64,000 nt of DNA from JAYWGN01 sp043778255 (GTDB lineage: Bacteria > Bacteroidota > Bacteroidia > Chitinophagales > Chitinophagaceae), in contig JAYWGN010000030.1 in NCBI GenBank assembly GCA_043778255.1, positions 38,591-102,590 on the forward strand, in the 5' to 3' direction. The notes below the pieces were generated by a model. The model ran no database searches and had not been told where the DNA came from. It was given only the letters and a program-made list of their open reading frames with translations. The position numbers and the translations under genes were made by a program. Below are positions 43,660 to 53,248 of the stretch, piece by piece (the first letter of the stretch is position 1; each line of letters starts with the position of its first letter).

Positions 43660-45042
43660 TTAATTATTAGGTATGGGTACTACAAATAAAGGTGAAGGAT
43701 AAGTAAAATTGCAGTTTATTGAGGCTTGACAATCCACCCTTACCAAATTTTGCTTTCGCCTTGCTATATCAAAAAACAGGTGTCCTTCAAAGCATAGTTC
43801 CTTACGTCGCTCTTTCAATATTTCGTCAATTACTACACTTGCTGTGCCACTTGCAAATGTTGGGGCTGCTGGCCAACCTCGTTTTTTTATTACATTCAAG
43901 TCGGCTAAGGCTGCTGTTAAGTTACCCGTTTCGGCAAGTGCTTCAGCTCGGCTAAGCAGTAGTTCACTTATTCTTATTACCCTAATATTATTGGCACTAT
44001 CCCTTATACCATTATACTTTTTACTAAAGCTATAAGGCATTGCATTAATAGTATAAGCATTATACATTGTGGCTTTTCCTCGTACATCGGCAGCATCGTA
44101 CAAACTGAGCAAATCGTTTGTGGTAGCATATTGTACGGTTGTGGCCAATATATTATAATAGTCGCCATAACTACCACCAATTCTGTCGCCATAGGCTAAT
44201 TCAAATATCGATTCCGATAATAAAGTTTTGCCACGCCAAGCATTTACATAACCTGCATTACTTATTAAAGGGTAGGTTGGTGTTATTAATGCATTGGCTA
44301 AACTAATTACTTTTGCCCAATCTTTATTATACAACGCTACTCTACTTTGTATTGCTTTTGCAGCATCGGCACTAAGGTAAGTTTTGGTAGCACCCGTTGG
44401 GTAAATGTTTACGCTATTATTGTATAAGGCAATGGCACTATCCAAATCATTATTAATAAAGGCATACACTTGTGCTACTGTACTTGGGTTATTTATAACG
44501 GTAATACCATTATCATTTTTATCTTTAAGGGTAATGCCACTATGTGTTGCATTAGTACTAAAATCGGGCATTTGGGCAAATACTTTTACCAAATCAAAAT
44601 GCACCAAAGCCCTTATAGTACGGGCATCAGCTAACATTCTATTTTTTTGAAAAATGTTAGCATCGGTGGCATTATTTATATTTTCCAATACGGCATTACA
44701 CCTATAAATTGTATTATAAGCCAGCTCAAAAAAACTACGCATTTCATTTGTAACTGCATCATTATTGGCATTATAAGTTTGCCAAAGTGTTTGGTTAGTG
44801 GCTCGGGAGTATTTAATATTACCACCCATCAAATCGGCATATACCAATACATCTCGCATATAATAATTGGTACTTTTTAAGTTATCATAACAGCCTACTA
44901 GTGTAGTTCTTGCTCCTTCAAAATCTTTAAATATATCGGTTATGGACAGTCGATTACTTGGCTGTTGCTCCAAAAATTTTTTGCATGATGTTGTACTTAC
45001 CACCACCACAAGTATTAATAATATTATTTTACAAAATCTCAT
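43660..45042 (-). CDS. SusD/RagB-family outer-membrane lipoprotein
   Basis: A 460-aa SusD-type lipoprotein that forms the lid of a SusC transporter and captures the ligand at the cell surface. The lipoprotein signal ends STTSCKKFLEQQPSNRLS, a very typical SusD start. The TPR-like helical core is recognisable (FFELAYNTIYRCNAVLENI, RTIRALVHFDLVKVFAQMPDF). The C-terminal signature ALADLNVIKKRGWPAAP ... EILKERRKELCFEGHLFFDIARRK is diagnostic. It is 21 bases after susC and is co-transcribed with it. The substrate is not obvious: no glycoside hydrolase or protease lies near. Confidence 0.95.
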   Translation of the reverse strand: MRFCKIILLILVVVVSTTSCKKFLEQQPSNRLSITDIFKDFEGARTTLVGCYDNLKSTNYYMRDVLVYADLMGGNIKYSRATNQTLWQTYNANNDAVTNEMRSFFELAYNTIYRCNAVLENINNATDANIFQKNRMLADARTIRALVHFDLVKVFAQMPDFSTNATHSGITLKDKNDNGITVINNPSTVAQVYAFINNDLDSAIALYNNSVNIYPTGATKTYLSADAAKAIQSRVALYNKDWAKVISLANALITPTYPLISNAGYVNAWRGKTLLSESIFELAYGDRIGGSYGDYYNILATTVQYATTNDLLSLYDAADVRGKATMYNAYTINAMPYSFSKKYNGIRDSANNIRVIRISELLLSRAEALAETGNLTAALADLNVIKKRGWPAAPTFASGTASVVIDEILKERRKELCFEGHLFFDIARRKQNLVRVDCQASINCNFTYPSPLFVVPIPNN

Positions 45043-45063
45043 TTTATTGTTTTTTATTCTTTT

Positions 45064-48057
45064 TTAAAAACTAATTCGTACACCACCTGTGTAGCTTTGT
45101 GCTTCGGGGAAGTTGAACTTATATTCTGCTAAGCCATTTCGCCCTTGTGGCGATTTACTTTTGTACCAGTATGCTATATTGGTAGCATTGGCAAATACAT
45201 TTACCCTTAACCCTTTTATATACTTTGTTAGCTTTTTGGGCAGTGCATAACCCAAGGTAATGTTGCTCAACTTAAGGTAGGTATCTTCATACAAATACCT
45301 TGATGAGTTGGTTACAAACCTTGTGGTACGGCTTAGTTTGGGTATATTAGTTACATCGCCAGGCCTTTGCCAACGGTCGAGTAAGTTAACGGATTGGTTT
45401 CGGTTATCGAGGTTGCGGCCGTTCCATTCGTTACGGTAATTTATAAGTTTGTAACCACCCAAATTATAAATTACATTTACCGTTAGGTTAAAACTTTTAT
45501 AAGTAAAGTTATTAATAAAACCACCTTGTACTTTGGGCAATCTATCGCCGAGGTTTGTAGCATTTTTTATACTAATATCGAGGCTTGTTATGGGTACTAT
45601 ATTTTTATTTTTATCGTAAAATAATTCAACACCAGTAGCAGGATCTACACCTGCAAATTGAAAACCCCATATAGCCGAAGTGCTAGCACCAGCCTTTACG
45701 GCAGTAGCATTTTCGTTGGTGGAGTATATGCTGCTATTATCATTTACACGGAGTATTATATTTTTATTAAAGCCCATATTAAGTGTGGTACTCCACGTAA
45801 GGTTTTTATTAATATTGAGTGTTGTAATGCCTATATCAACACCTGTATTACTCATATCGGCAACATTGGTAAGGCGGTTGCTAAAGCCGCTTTGTGGGTC
45901 TATATCTATTAACGATATGGCATCTTTTGTTATGTTTCTGTAGTAGTCAACTGTTGCTGTTACAAATTTGAACAACCCAATATCCACACCAATATTTAGT
46001 TTGTTATTTTTTTCCCAACTAAGGTTGGGGTTAGGCTTACTATCGGGTGAGGAACTAGCCAAACCATTATAACCACCTGAGTTAAAACTGTACAAACCTC
46101 TTGCCTCATAACTACCAATACGGCTATTGCCTGTACTACCATAACTAGCTCTTATTTTCAATGCATCGAGCCATTTTATTTTTTCAATTATTTTTTCTTT
46201 ATGTAAGTTCCAACCAAGGCCAAAGGCACTGTTAATGGTACTATTAACATCAGTACCAAATATTGAAGCAGCATCATACCGAGCACTTACGTTAAAAAAA
46301 TATTTATCATTTACATTATATTGTGCCTGTCCGTAATAGGCAATTGCGGTACTTTTTTGTTTGCTACTAGCCGATGATTGACTAGCAGCATTACTTAACT
46401 CATTAAGCCTATAAAAACTAAAATTAGACCCTTCGCCTCTTAGTAATTTTGTGTATTCACTTCTAATTTCCATACCTGCTGTTAGGTCTATTTGTTGGTT
46501 ACCTTTAAGCTTTGGCGACCAGTTAACTTGGTTAAAATTTATCCAGTTAAAGTTCATTCTGTCATATATTTGAGCAAAGCCATTTTTGGTACGTCCTGTA
46601 GCATTTTTGGGTGAGTCAAATAGGTTTAATTTATTAAATACAACATCGGTACCAAGGTTGGTAGTAAGGGTTATATTGTTTAATAATTTGTAAGCAAAGC
46701 TAACATTACCATTTAATGCTCCACCTTCGTGGTAGGCAGTGTTTTGGGCAAGTACAGCCAATGGGTTGGGTACACCTAACCTGCTAGGTTCGTAGTAGCT
46801 ACCATCAAAGTCGTAAGCAGGTACATTGGGTATTAGCGGTACTATATCATAATTATTTAAGGCATTTTTTTTAGTAATTGATGGTGCAATGCTAATCCCC
46901 ATTTTTAGTTTGGGGCTTAGTTGATTGTCAACCCTTAGCCTAAATAATATTTTTTCGTAATCATTCCCTTTTTGAATACTTTCTGTTTTTAGGTACGAGG
47001 TGGAAAAACGATAAGTTAAGTTTTCGCTACCGCCACTCATATCCAAATCAATATTATTAAAACTACCTCGTTGATTTATAAGCCCAAACCAATCGGTATT
47101 AATATCACTCGGCCCAGCCAATAACTCAGCTGCTGCAGGGTCTCTACCTTCATTTATATACAGTTCTTTTAGTAGCTTTTGGTACTCCGTTCCTGTTAAC
47201 CATTTTAACCTATTTATGGGTGTATTAATACCACTTGAGTAGCCAATATTTATTTTTGTTTTGCCCGCTCTACCTTTTTTGGTAGTTATTATAACCACAC
47301 CATTACCAGCATTAGAGCCATATATACTAGCTGCTGCAGCATCTTTAAGTACTGCTATACTCTCAATATCATCGGGGTTAATGTTGGCTAATGGGTTAAG
47401 CAATTGCTCATTATTTAAAAATGCAATTGGCTCATCGCCACGTCGTTGCTCAATTATAGGTACACCATCAATTACAAATAAAGGTTGCGATGAGGTAGTT
47501 AATGCCGTTCGGTTACTGGTAAATACTGGACTTAAAGCACTTTGCCCACGTATATTTATTTTTACAGGTGTACCTAATTCTGTATTGCCTTCTACTTGTA
47601 CACCGGCTACTAAACCTTCCAACATTTTATCGAATGATTCTATAGGTCTATCCGTTTGTAACTGTTTGGCACTAAGGGTTGCAATACTACCTACTACTTC
47701 TTCTTTTCGCCTTTTGGTGTAGCTACTTGTTACTATTACCTCATCGTTATTATATATTTTTGGTAGTTTTATGTACAGTTCTTTTCTACTATTTATTTTT
47801 ATTTGTAGGGGTTTATAATTTTTATAAGCAATGCTTATAATACCTTTTTGGTATAGGCTGTCGGGTATTGTTAGGGTAAAAATGCCTTTGTCGTTAGTAT
47901 TGCTTGTAATAGTTGTTCCTTTTAGTTTTATGGAGGCATTTGCAATGGCTATATTATCATCTAAGGATTGTACCTCGCCTATTATAACCTTAGTTGATTG
48001 TGCATTACCCATACAAATGCAGCTAAGGGTTATACAATAAATTAATATTTTTTTCAT
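45064..48057 (-). CDS. SusC/RagA-family TonB-linked outer-membrane transporter
   Basis: A 997-aa TonB-dependent outer-membrane transporter. The start is ATG 48057 (MKKILIYCITLSCICMGNAQ, a clean signal peptide); 19 further upstream codons are in frame but not signal-like. A carboxypeptidase-regulatory-like domain (about 22-95) is followed by the plug (EEVVGSIATLSAKQLQ, PLFVIDGVPII, INPDDIESIAVLKDAAAASIYG, GNGVVIITTKKGRAGKT). A large barrel ends SYTGGVRISF with the terminal Phe expected for outer-membrane insertion. With the SusD protein it would import a bound ligand. The neighbouring dihaem peroxidase hints at a redox-active, metal- or haem-linked ligand, but that is inference. Divergent from the gene at 48126 over 68 bases. 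Confidence 0.95.
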   Translation of the reverse strand: MKKILIYCITLSCICMGNAQSTKVIIGEVQSLDDNIAIANASIKLKGTTITSNTNDKGIFTLTIPDSLYQKGIISIAYKNYKPLQIKINSRKELYIKLPKIYNNDEVIVTSSYTKRRKEEVVGSIATLSAKQLQTDRPIESFDKMLEGLVAGVQVEGNTELGTPVKINIRGQSALSPVFTSNRTALTTSSQPLFVIDGVPIIEQRRGDEPIAFLNNEQLLNPLANINPDDIESIAVLKDAAAASIYGSNAGNGVVIITTKKGRAGKTKINIGYSSGINTPINRLKWLTGTEYQKLLKELYINEGRDPAAAELLAGPSDINTDWFGLINQRGSFNNIDLDMSGGSENLTYRFSTSYLKTESIQKGNDYEKILFRLRVDNQLSPKLKMGISIAPSITKKNALNNYDIVPLIPNVPAYDFDGSYYEPSRLGVPNPLAVLAQNTAYHEGGALNGNVSFAYKLLNNITLTTNLGTDVVFNKLNLFDSPKNATGRTKNGFAQIYDRMNFNWINFNQVNWSPKLKGNQQIDLTAGMEIRSEYTKLLRGEGSNFSFYRLNELSNAASQSSASSKQKSTAIAYYGQAQYNVNDKYFFNVSARYDAASIFGTDVNSTINSAFGLGWNLHKEKIIEKIKWLDALKIRASYGSTGNSRIGSYEARGLYSFNSGGYNGLASSSPDSKPNPNLSWEKNNKLNIGVDIGLFKFVTATVDYYRNITKDAISLIDIDPQSGFSNRLTNVADMSNTGVDIGITTLNINKNLTWSTTLNMGFNKNIILRVNDNSSIYSTNENATAVKAGASTSAIWGFQFAGVDPATGVELFYDKNKNIVPITSLDISIKNATNLGDRLPKVQGGFINNFTYKSFNLTVNVIYNLGGYKLINYRNEWNGRNLDNRNQSVNLLDRWQRPGDVTNIPKLSRTTRFVTNSSRYLYEDTYLKLSNITLGYALPKKLTKYIKGLRVNVFANATNIAYWYKSKSPQGRNGLAEYKFNFPEAQSYTGGVRISF

Positions 48058-48084
48058 TATAAGTAAATATAAGAGATTATAAGT

Positions 48085-48096
48085 TGTAAATTTACA
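48085..48096. promoter_or_regulatory. 12-bp perfect palindrome in divergent promoter region (possible operator)
   Basis: TGTAAATTTACA is a perfect palindrome lying midway in the 68-base gap between the divergent susC start (48057) and the T9SS protein start (48126). Position and symmetry fit a dimeric regulator site controlling both genes. AT-rich palindromes also arise by chance, so confidence is low. Confidence 0.3.
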
Positions 48097-48125
48097 CCTT
48101 AAACAATGTAACAAAAAATAAAAAA

Positions 48126-50123
48126 ATGAGAAAAATTTTTACCCTAACATTTGTATTATTTACCCTAAATAAAATAAATGCACAATGGAATATAGACCCT
48201 ACGGTAAATAACTTGGTAACCAACACTAGTAGTACCACTACCAAAAATGGACAAGTAGCAGCCTTAGATGCTAGTGATAATATGTTTGTAGCTTGGGAAG
48301 ATAGTAGGAACAATGCTACTACTGGTACTGACATTTATTTGCAAAAATTAGATGAAGGTGGCAATAAAATATTTGCCAACGATATATTGGTATGTAATGC
48401 CGTAAACGGCCAATCTAATGTGAATATACAAGCTGACGGCAGTGGAGGTGTAATTATAATATGGCAAGATAATAGAATAAACACAGCAAGTGGTGATATA
48501 TATATGCAAAGGTTTGATGCCAATGGTGTGCCACAATGGACTGCAAACGGACTAGGAGCAATAACCAATACGGAGAACCAAATAGTACCTACAAACATAC
48601 GGTTAAATGCCACAGAATTTGCCATAGTATGGCGAGAAAATAGAACAGTAAGTACAACAGGTATTGACTTGTACGCCAACAAATTTTTGCTAAGTGATGG
48701 TAGTAAACAATGGGCTACTGATTTGCCTATAGTAGTACAAAATAATACACAACAACAGCAACAATTAATAACAGATGGTACGGGTGGTTTTTATTGTGTA
48801 TGGAACGATCCTCGTACGGCCACCACATCGTCAGATATATATGGCATACGTGTAAATAATGATGGTACACTAGCAACAGGTTGGAATGTTGATGGCAATG
48901 AAATTGCAAATATTACAGGTGCATTTAACTTACTTAACCCACAATTAGTTACCGATAATGCAGGAGGGTTTATAACCACTTGGACCGATAATAGAGCAGG
49001 AACTACCGATGTGAATATATATGGACAACGATTAAATGCAAGTGGTGTAGTACAATGGGCTGCAAATGGTGTGGCTTTATGTACAGCCGTTGGTAACCAA
49101 ACCACTCCTTTTTTGGTAACAGACGGTGCTAATGGAGCCATAATAACTTGGAGCGATAATAGAGTATCAACAACAGATAGAAATGTATATGCTCAACGAA
49201 TAGATGGCACTGGTACGGTACAATGGACGGCAGATGGAGTAGCTGTGTGTACTGCACTATTAAACCAACCAAATGCAACAAGTAGTTTAAATATAGTGAG
49301 TGATAAAGTAGGTGGTGCTGTACTTAGTTGGGACGATAATAGAGCCAACAATACAACAACAGGAATAGATATATATGCACAACGAATTAGTGGTACAGGT
49401 AGTATATTATGGAGCACTGCTAATGGTGTGGCTGTGGGTACACTCGGTACATTTAACCAAAGGTCGCCAATAATGGTACAACGTAATGTTACCACCGAAG
49501 CAGCAATTGTTGTATTTTTAGATGGTAGAACTGGCTCGGCCAATGCCTCTATATATGCCTCATCGCTTAACTTATTGGGCTTATTGCCCATTAATTATAC
49601 TTACATTAATGCCGTGTTAAACGGCCATACAATAGCCGTAAAATGGGGATTAGCCAATGGCAACGAATTTGCAAAATTTGAAATTGAAAAAAGTACAAAT
49701 GGTATAAATTTTAATTACCTTAATACAGTAACTGCTACTACAGTTAATGACTATATGGTAAATGATATAACACCGTATGAAGGCTTTAATTACTACCGTG
49801 TAAAAGCATTTCACAAAAATGGTGAAACAAAATATAGTACTATAGCAAAAGTAAAATATAGTGCTACTAAACTGTTGGTTGGTATTAACCCCAACCCCAT
49901 AATTAAGGACTTTACACTTGCCCTACAAAATGCTACAGTAGGCAACTACACTTTAAGTGTGTATGATAACCAAGGCAAATTAATACACCAAGAGGCTATA
50001 AAAATTACAACTACCAGTTATACTAAAAATATAGTAATGCCTAATATTGCTAATGGTAATTATGTACTACAAATTAAAGGAAAGGAAGGTATTATTTATG
50101 ATGGACAAATTATAAAGCAATAA
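48126..50123 (+). CDS. Secreted repeat protein with T9SS type A sorting domain
   Basis: A 665-aa exported protein. The signal is MRKIFTLTFVLFTLNKINAQ. Residues about 30-490 form seven or so repeats of roughly 50-65 aa with a shared W-DNR-----DIYAQR----G---W--NG core (for example WQDNRINTASGDIYMQRFD, WTDNRAGTTDVNIYGQRLN), probably propeller blades. A fibronectin-like section follows (VKWGLANGNEFAKFEIEKSTNGINF), then a type A sorting domain (LLVGINPNPIIKDFTLAL ... NYVLQIKGKEG). It would be exported by the T9SS. It is divergent from susC with a shared control region; the DUF2683-like gene follows after 11 bases, possibly on the same message. Confidence 0.9.
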   Translation: MRKIFTLTFVLFTLNKINAQWNIDPTVNNLVTNTSSTTTKNGQVAALDASDNMFVAWEDSRNNATTGTDIYLQKLDEGGNKIFANDILVCNAVNGQSNVNIQADGSGGVIIIWQDNRINTASGDIYMQRFDANGVPQWTANGLGAITNTENQIVPTNIRLNATEFAIVWRENRTVSTTGIDLYANKFLLSDGSKQWATDLPIVVQNNTQQQQQLITDGTGGFYCVWNDPRTATTSSDIYGIRVNNDGTLATGWNVDGNEIANITGAFNLLNPQLVTDNAGGFITTWTDNRAGTTDVNIYGQRLNASGVVQWAANGVALCTAVGNQTTPFLVTDGANGAIITWSDNRVSTTDRNVYAQRIDGTGTVQWTADGVAVCTALLNQPNATSSLNIVSDKVGGAVLSWDDNRANNTTTGIDIYAQRISGTGSILWSTANGVAVGTLGTFNQRSPIMVQRNVTTEAAIVVFLDGRTGSANASIYASSLNLLGLLPINYTYINAVLNGHTIAVKWGLANGNEFAKFEIEKSTNGINFNYLNTVTATTVNDYMVNDITPYEGFNYYRVKAFHKNGETKYSTIAKVKYSATKLLVGINPNPIIKDFTLALQNATVGNYTLSVYDNQGKLIHQEAIKITTTSYTKNIVMPNIANGNYVLQIKGKEGIIYDGQIIKQ

Positions 50124-50134
50124 AGATTAATATA

Positions 50135-50359
50135 ATGAATACAGATAATGTTTTTATAGTACACCCTACTACTGAACAGGAAATTGCTTTGAAAGCATTT
50201 ATTAAAGCACTTAAAATAAAATTTGAAGTGGCAACTACAAAGGACAGCTTATACAATCCAAAGTTTGTGAATAAAATAAAAAAAAGCAAACAAGAATTTG
50301 ATCAGGGTAATTTTATAAGAATTGAAAAAAGAGATTTGCAAAACTTTTTAGGGCTTTAA
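50135..50359 (+). CDS. DUF2683-like putative antitoxin
   Basis: A 74-aa protein resembling the DUF2683-type small proteins common in Bacteroidota that precede RelE/ParE-type toxins. Family-like features are FIVHPTTEQEIALKAFIKALKIKFEV, then YNPKFVNKIKKSKQEFDQGNFIRIEKRDLQNFLGL. The stop overlaps the following ATG in a TAATG arrangement at 50357-50361, the translational coupling seen in toxin-antitoxin pairs. The downstream frame is not an intact toxin, so this is probably an orphan antitoxin. Confidence 0.65.
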   Translation: MNTDNVFIVHPTTEQEIALKAFIKALKIKFEVATTKDSLYNPKFVNKIKKSKQEFDQGNFIRIEKRDLQNFLGL

Positions 50360-50565
50360 TGAGTTACCTTATTTATTTCGGTGAGGTCTTTTGTTATACC
50401 ACATTTAGCTGTACTAGCTTTGGCAAAAGACCACACCGATTTATATTTTTTAAAATTTGTAACCGCCCTACCTCCATTGTTTTAAACCATAACGAAGACG
50501 CTAAAAAAACACACCACAATTACAAAATAATTAAAGTACAAATATTACTCTGGTGTATGGTATAG
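50359..50565 (+). pseudogene. Probable internally deleted RelE/ParE toxin remnant
   Basis: A 68-codon frame coupled to the antitoxin by TAATG. The first residues MSYLIYFGEVF look like strand one of RelE/ParE toxins (MSYxIxFxEEA). A later piece, KRPHRFIFFKICNRPTSIVLNHNEDAKKT, recalls their C-terminal strands (FPYRIxYxI...HNxxDPKK). The intervening ~45 residues that would hold the central helices are missing and the chain is too short for an active toxin. It overlaps the convergent 615-aa gene by 21 bases. The assignment rests on weak similarity. Confidence 0.35.
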
Positions 50566-52392
50566 CTTAAAACTTATAACAATATTTGATTGGTTTTTGC
50601 CTAATTGCAGAGTATCAGTAAAGGTATCACTAAAGGTTAAAGCACCAGCAGCAGGGTTGCCCGATACAAGTGGAATTGGAAAAACAACCATATTAGCTTC
50701 TGGCATTGTTTGTTTATATTTTTTATAATACTGCTCATCTGCATAAGGCAAATTGTATGTCCGCTTTAGTTTTGGAAAAGGATAAGGCGAATGTTTAATA
50801 TAGCCCTTCACCGTTTTGGTTGATGGTAAAAAAATACTTGAAAATCCAGAACCTTTCATATTCCAAGGAGCATATCCACCATCAGTAAAATATTCAATAG
50901 CATTATTACCTACACTTCTAAAACTTAAAGGATCAATGCCTCCCGTGTAAGTTCCAAACATATCAGTATTTAATCTTAATTGATCATGACCACCATCATC
51001 AACTCCTTCTGGTAGCAGCATACCGAGTAGTAATGTATCGCCACAGCCATTAAGTGAGGCATACAAAGTTAATGTATGGTTGTATGGTGCTATTTTTTTA
51101 GTTGTACTGTTTACATCTTTACCAGTTATAGTAGTACTTGCTTGGTAAGGTAATTTTACAACGGTATAGCCTTGTTTTTCGTAATTGTCATCAATCTTTT
51201 TTTGCCTACTGGCAAATATTTTTTCAAGCACACTTGCTTGTAAGTCTATTGGGCCATTCCACTGGGTATTTACTTCACCATTTGCATCTCTTGGAGGTTC
51301 TAACGATTTTAAGTGTTGAAGTATTTGATCAAGGAAACTAGCATTATAATTTATTTCTTCACCGTTTTTTGGGTTTGGTACTGTATTATTATTGTTAGGT
51401 GTGCTATTACTAGCTGCTTCAAAATCTACCTCGTCTGCCACCATAGGCTTTACAGCAGGTGCTTCGCTACCTGCAGTTTCATAATCTTTTTCTTTTTTTA
51501 CTGGTTCGTTACTAGTGTATACTTTTCGACCAGTGCTTTTATCTTCGTCGGTTGGGGCTACTGGTTCGGCTTGTTTTTTATCATCTTTGTTGTCATTAAA
51601 TTCGTTGGTTACTTTTATTTTTACTGTTTTACTATTTATTGTATACTCACTTGTTGTAGTATTTTCAGCATAAGCAAAACTTGTATTCTGGGCCAAATTT
51701 ATGGTTAAGTCAAATGTTAATGCTTTTCTTATTGCTTTACTCATTTTGGGTATATCGCCACCACCACTGCCCATTAGTTGCAAATATTGTTCACTCCTCA
51801 AAAAATTAAACGTACCGCCATATTCATATTGGTGCTTAGTTCTTATACTTTCTAACAGTACATTACCAAAGTTTTCATTAAAATGTTTGGTGGTTTTAGC
51901 AAACCCAGTAAAGTCGTATCCTTCTAGCAAATCGCCACTGTGTTGGGTAGCCAGCATTTGGTAACGGCTCTCAATTTCCATACTTAACATAAGTGTTGGT
52001 AATATTTTTTTAGCATTTTTATTATTTTTAAAATATTCAGCCGAACATTTTTGTCCAGCATCGGCATACCATTTTTGAAAAGTAGCCATTGTACCAGTTT
52101 TGGCTGTGCAGCCTAGTAATTGGTATCGCTGTTCCATGGCTAATAAATCGGCAGTTTTTTTTCTAATATCACTCATTGTTTGGCTTATAAAACTATCCAA
52201 AGCTTTTTCTTGTGCTACTGTTTTGCAGGCAAGGTTTACATCGGGTATATTTTTTATAATAAATGTTGGTGTATTATTTAATCCAAATCTTAACATGTCA
52301 AGCCGTATTTTATCGCAACTATCGTTACTTAATTGAGCAAATAAAGTAATTTGTAAAAAAACACTCAAAATGATGAATACTAATTTAGGCAT
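50545..52392 (-). CDS. Exported protein of unknown function
   Basis: A 615-aa protein with signal peptide MPKLVFIILSVFLQITLFAQ. I do not recognise a family. The N-terminal third is helical and carries spaced cysteines (NDSCDKIRLDM, VNLACKTV, YQLLGCTAKTG, GQKCSAEYF) that could form disulfides. The middle (about 265-350) is a Lys/Glu/Asp-rich low-complexity linker. The C-terminal half is beta-rich, with LTLYASLNGCGDTLLLGMLLPEGVDDGG, SVGNNAIEYFTDGGYAPWNMKGSG and a strand-like end ISFKLYHTPE. No sorting domain or lipobox is seen, so it is probably periplasmic. It converges with the toxin remnant and stands alone. Confidence 0.7.
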   Translation of the reverse strand: MPKLVFIILSVFLQITLFAQLSNDSCDKIRLDMLRFGLNNTPTFIIKNIPDVNLACKTVAQEKALDSFISQTMSDIRKKTADLLAMEQRYQLLGCTAKTGTMATFQKWYADAGQKCSAEYFKNNKNAKKILPTLMLSMEIESRYQMLATQHSGDLLEGYDFTGFAKTTKHFNENFGNVLLESIRTKHQYEYGGTFNFLRSEQYLQLMGSGGGDIPKMSKAIRKALTFDLTINLAQNTSFAYAENTTTSEYTINSKTVKIKVTNEFNDNKDDKKQAEPVAPTDEDKSTGRKVYTSNEPVKKEKDYETAGSEAPAVKPMVADEVDFEAASNSTPNNNNTVPNPKNGEEINYNASFLDQILQHLKSLEPPRDANGEVNTQWNGPIDLQASVLEKIFASRQKKIDDNYEKQGYTVVKLPYQASTTITGKDVNSTTKKIAPYNHTLTLYASLNGCGDTLLLGMLLPEGVDDGGHDQLRLNTDMFGTYTGGIDPLSFRSVGNNAIEYFTDGGYAPWNMKGSGFSSIFLPSTKTVKGYIKHSPYPFPKLKRTYNLPYADEQYYKKYKQTMPEANMVVFPIPLVSGNPAAGALTFSDTFTDTLQLGKNQSNIVISFKLYHTPE

Positions 52393-52579
52393 AGGTTTTG
52401 ATTTTTATTATTTACATAAAGATAATTACACTTTATGTTATATTACAAATTATTAACTTAGGTTGTTAAAACTAAAAAAACTGGAAACAGCAGTTAAATT
52501 ATTGTATGGTTGGGTATTAAGATGCTTTGCTTTTTACAATATCACCCTACACAATACTTACCAATAAAGTAAAAATTAC

Positions 52580-52587
52580 TATATTTG
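52580..52587 (+). promoter_or_regulatory. Putative -7 promoter element (TATATTTG)
   Basis: TATATTTG matches TAnnTTTG and ends 44 bases before the antitoxin ATG at 52632, leaving a conventional leader. Confidence 0.4.
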
Positions 52588-52631
52588 AAATGGCAAAATA
52601 ACACACACTAATATTTACTTAATAAAATATA

Positions 52632-52841
52632 ATGCAAACCCTTACAATTGATATAATAAATGAGAAAGCTGTTTTACTTATACATGACCTTGAATTATTA
52701 GAACTCATAAAAATTAGAAAAGAAAAGTATGATAAAAACAGTAGTGTTAATTGGGCTGTAAAGTATAAAGGAGCAATGTCAAAACAAACTACAACAATTA
52801 TAGAAAGTCAATTAAATGAATTAAGAAACGAATGGGAATAA
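52632..52841 (+). CDS. Antitoxin of a VapC-type module (orphaned)
   Basis: A 69-aa protein homologous to the 70-aa antitoxin at 62727. Shared positions include N-KAV-L-H-LE-L-LIK in the first half and KYKG then LN--R-EW at the end. In VapBC-type pairs such proteins bind the PIN toxin through their C terminus and autoregulate. The toxin gene overlapping its last ten bases is broken by two stops, so this antitoxin may now be free, possibly able to bind the paralogous toxin at 62921. Confidence 0.65.
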   Translation: MQTLTIDIINEKAVLLIHDLELLELIKIRKEKYDKNSSVNWAVKYKGAMSKQTTTIIESQLNELRNEWE

Positions 52842-53227
52842 ATTACCTTTGGGATACTAATACGGCAATTTATTATTTGCAATAACAATTTGCACCAATT
52901 GATGAAAAATTTATAGATAACTTACTTTTAACTGACCAACCAGTAATTTCGGTTATTACTGAAATAGAATTACTTTGTTGGAATACCACAAACGAAAAGG
53001 ACGTAGAGCTTATGCAACAATTTATTAGTGATTGTATGGTTATAGAGCTTGAAAAAAATATTAAATTAAAAACAGCCTATGTGCGAAAAAATTATAAACT
53101 TAAACTCCCTGATGCAGTTATTGCAGCAACAGCCCTTGTTTATAATCTCACTTTAATTACATGAAATACCGACGATTTTAAAAATATAAACCAATTAAAG
53201 GTTATAAACTTATATAAATTACAATAA
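52832..53227 (+). pseudogene. VapC-type PIN toxin pseudogene with two in-frame stops
   Basis: A 132-codon frame starting at ATG 52832, overlapping the antitoxin end, and reading as a full PIN-domain toxin except for two nonsense codons: TAA at 52883-52885 (codon 18) and TGA at 53162-53164 (codon 111). The PIN signatures remain: YLWDTNTAIYYLQ, ISVITEIELLCWN, LKLPDAVIAATALVYN and LIT-stop-NTDDFKNI, where homologues have Arg at the second stop. No frameshift is needed. PIN toxins are RNases using a cluster of acidic residues, and these are still encoded. Two separate point lesions imply decay rather than sequencing error, though readthrough cannot be excluded. Confidence 0.85.
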
Positions 53228-53248
53228 AGCTACAACCACCAATGATAC

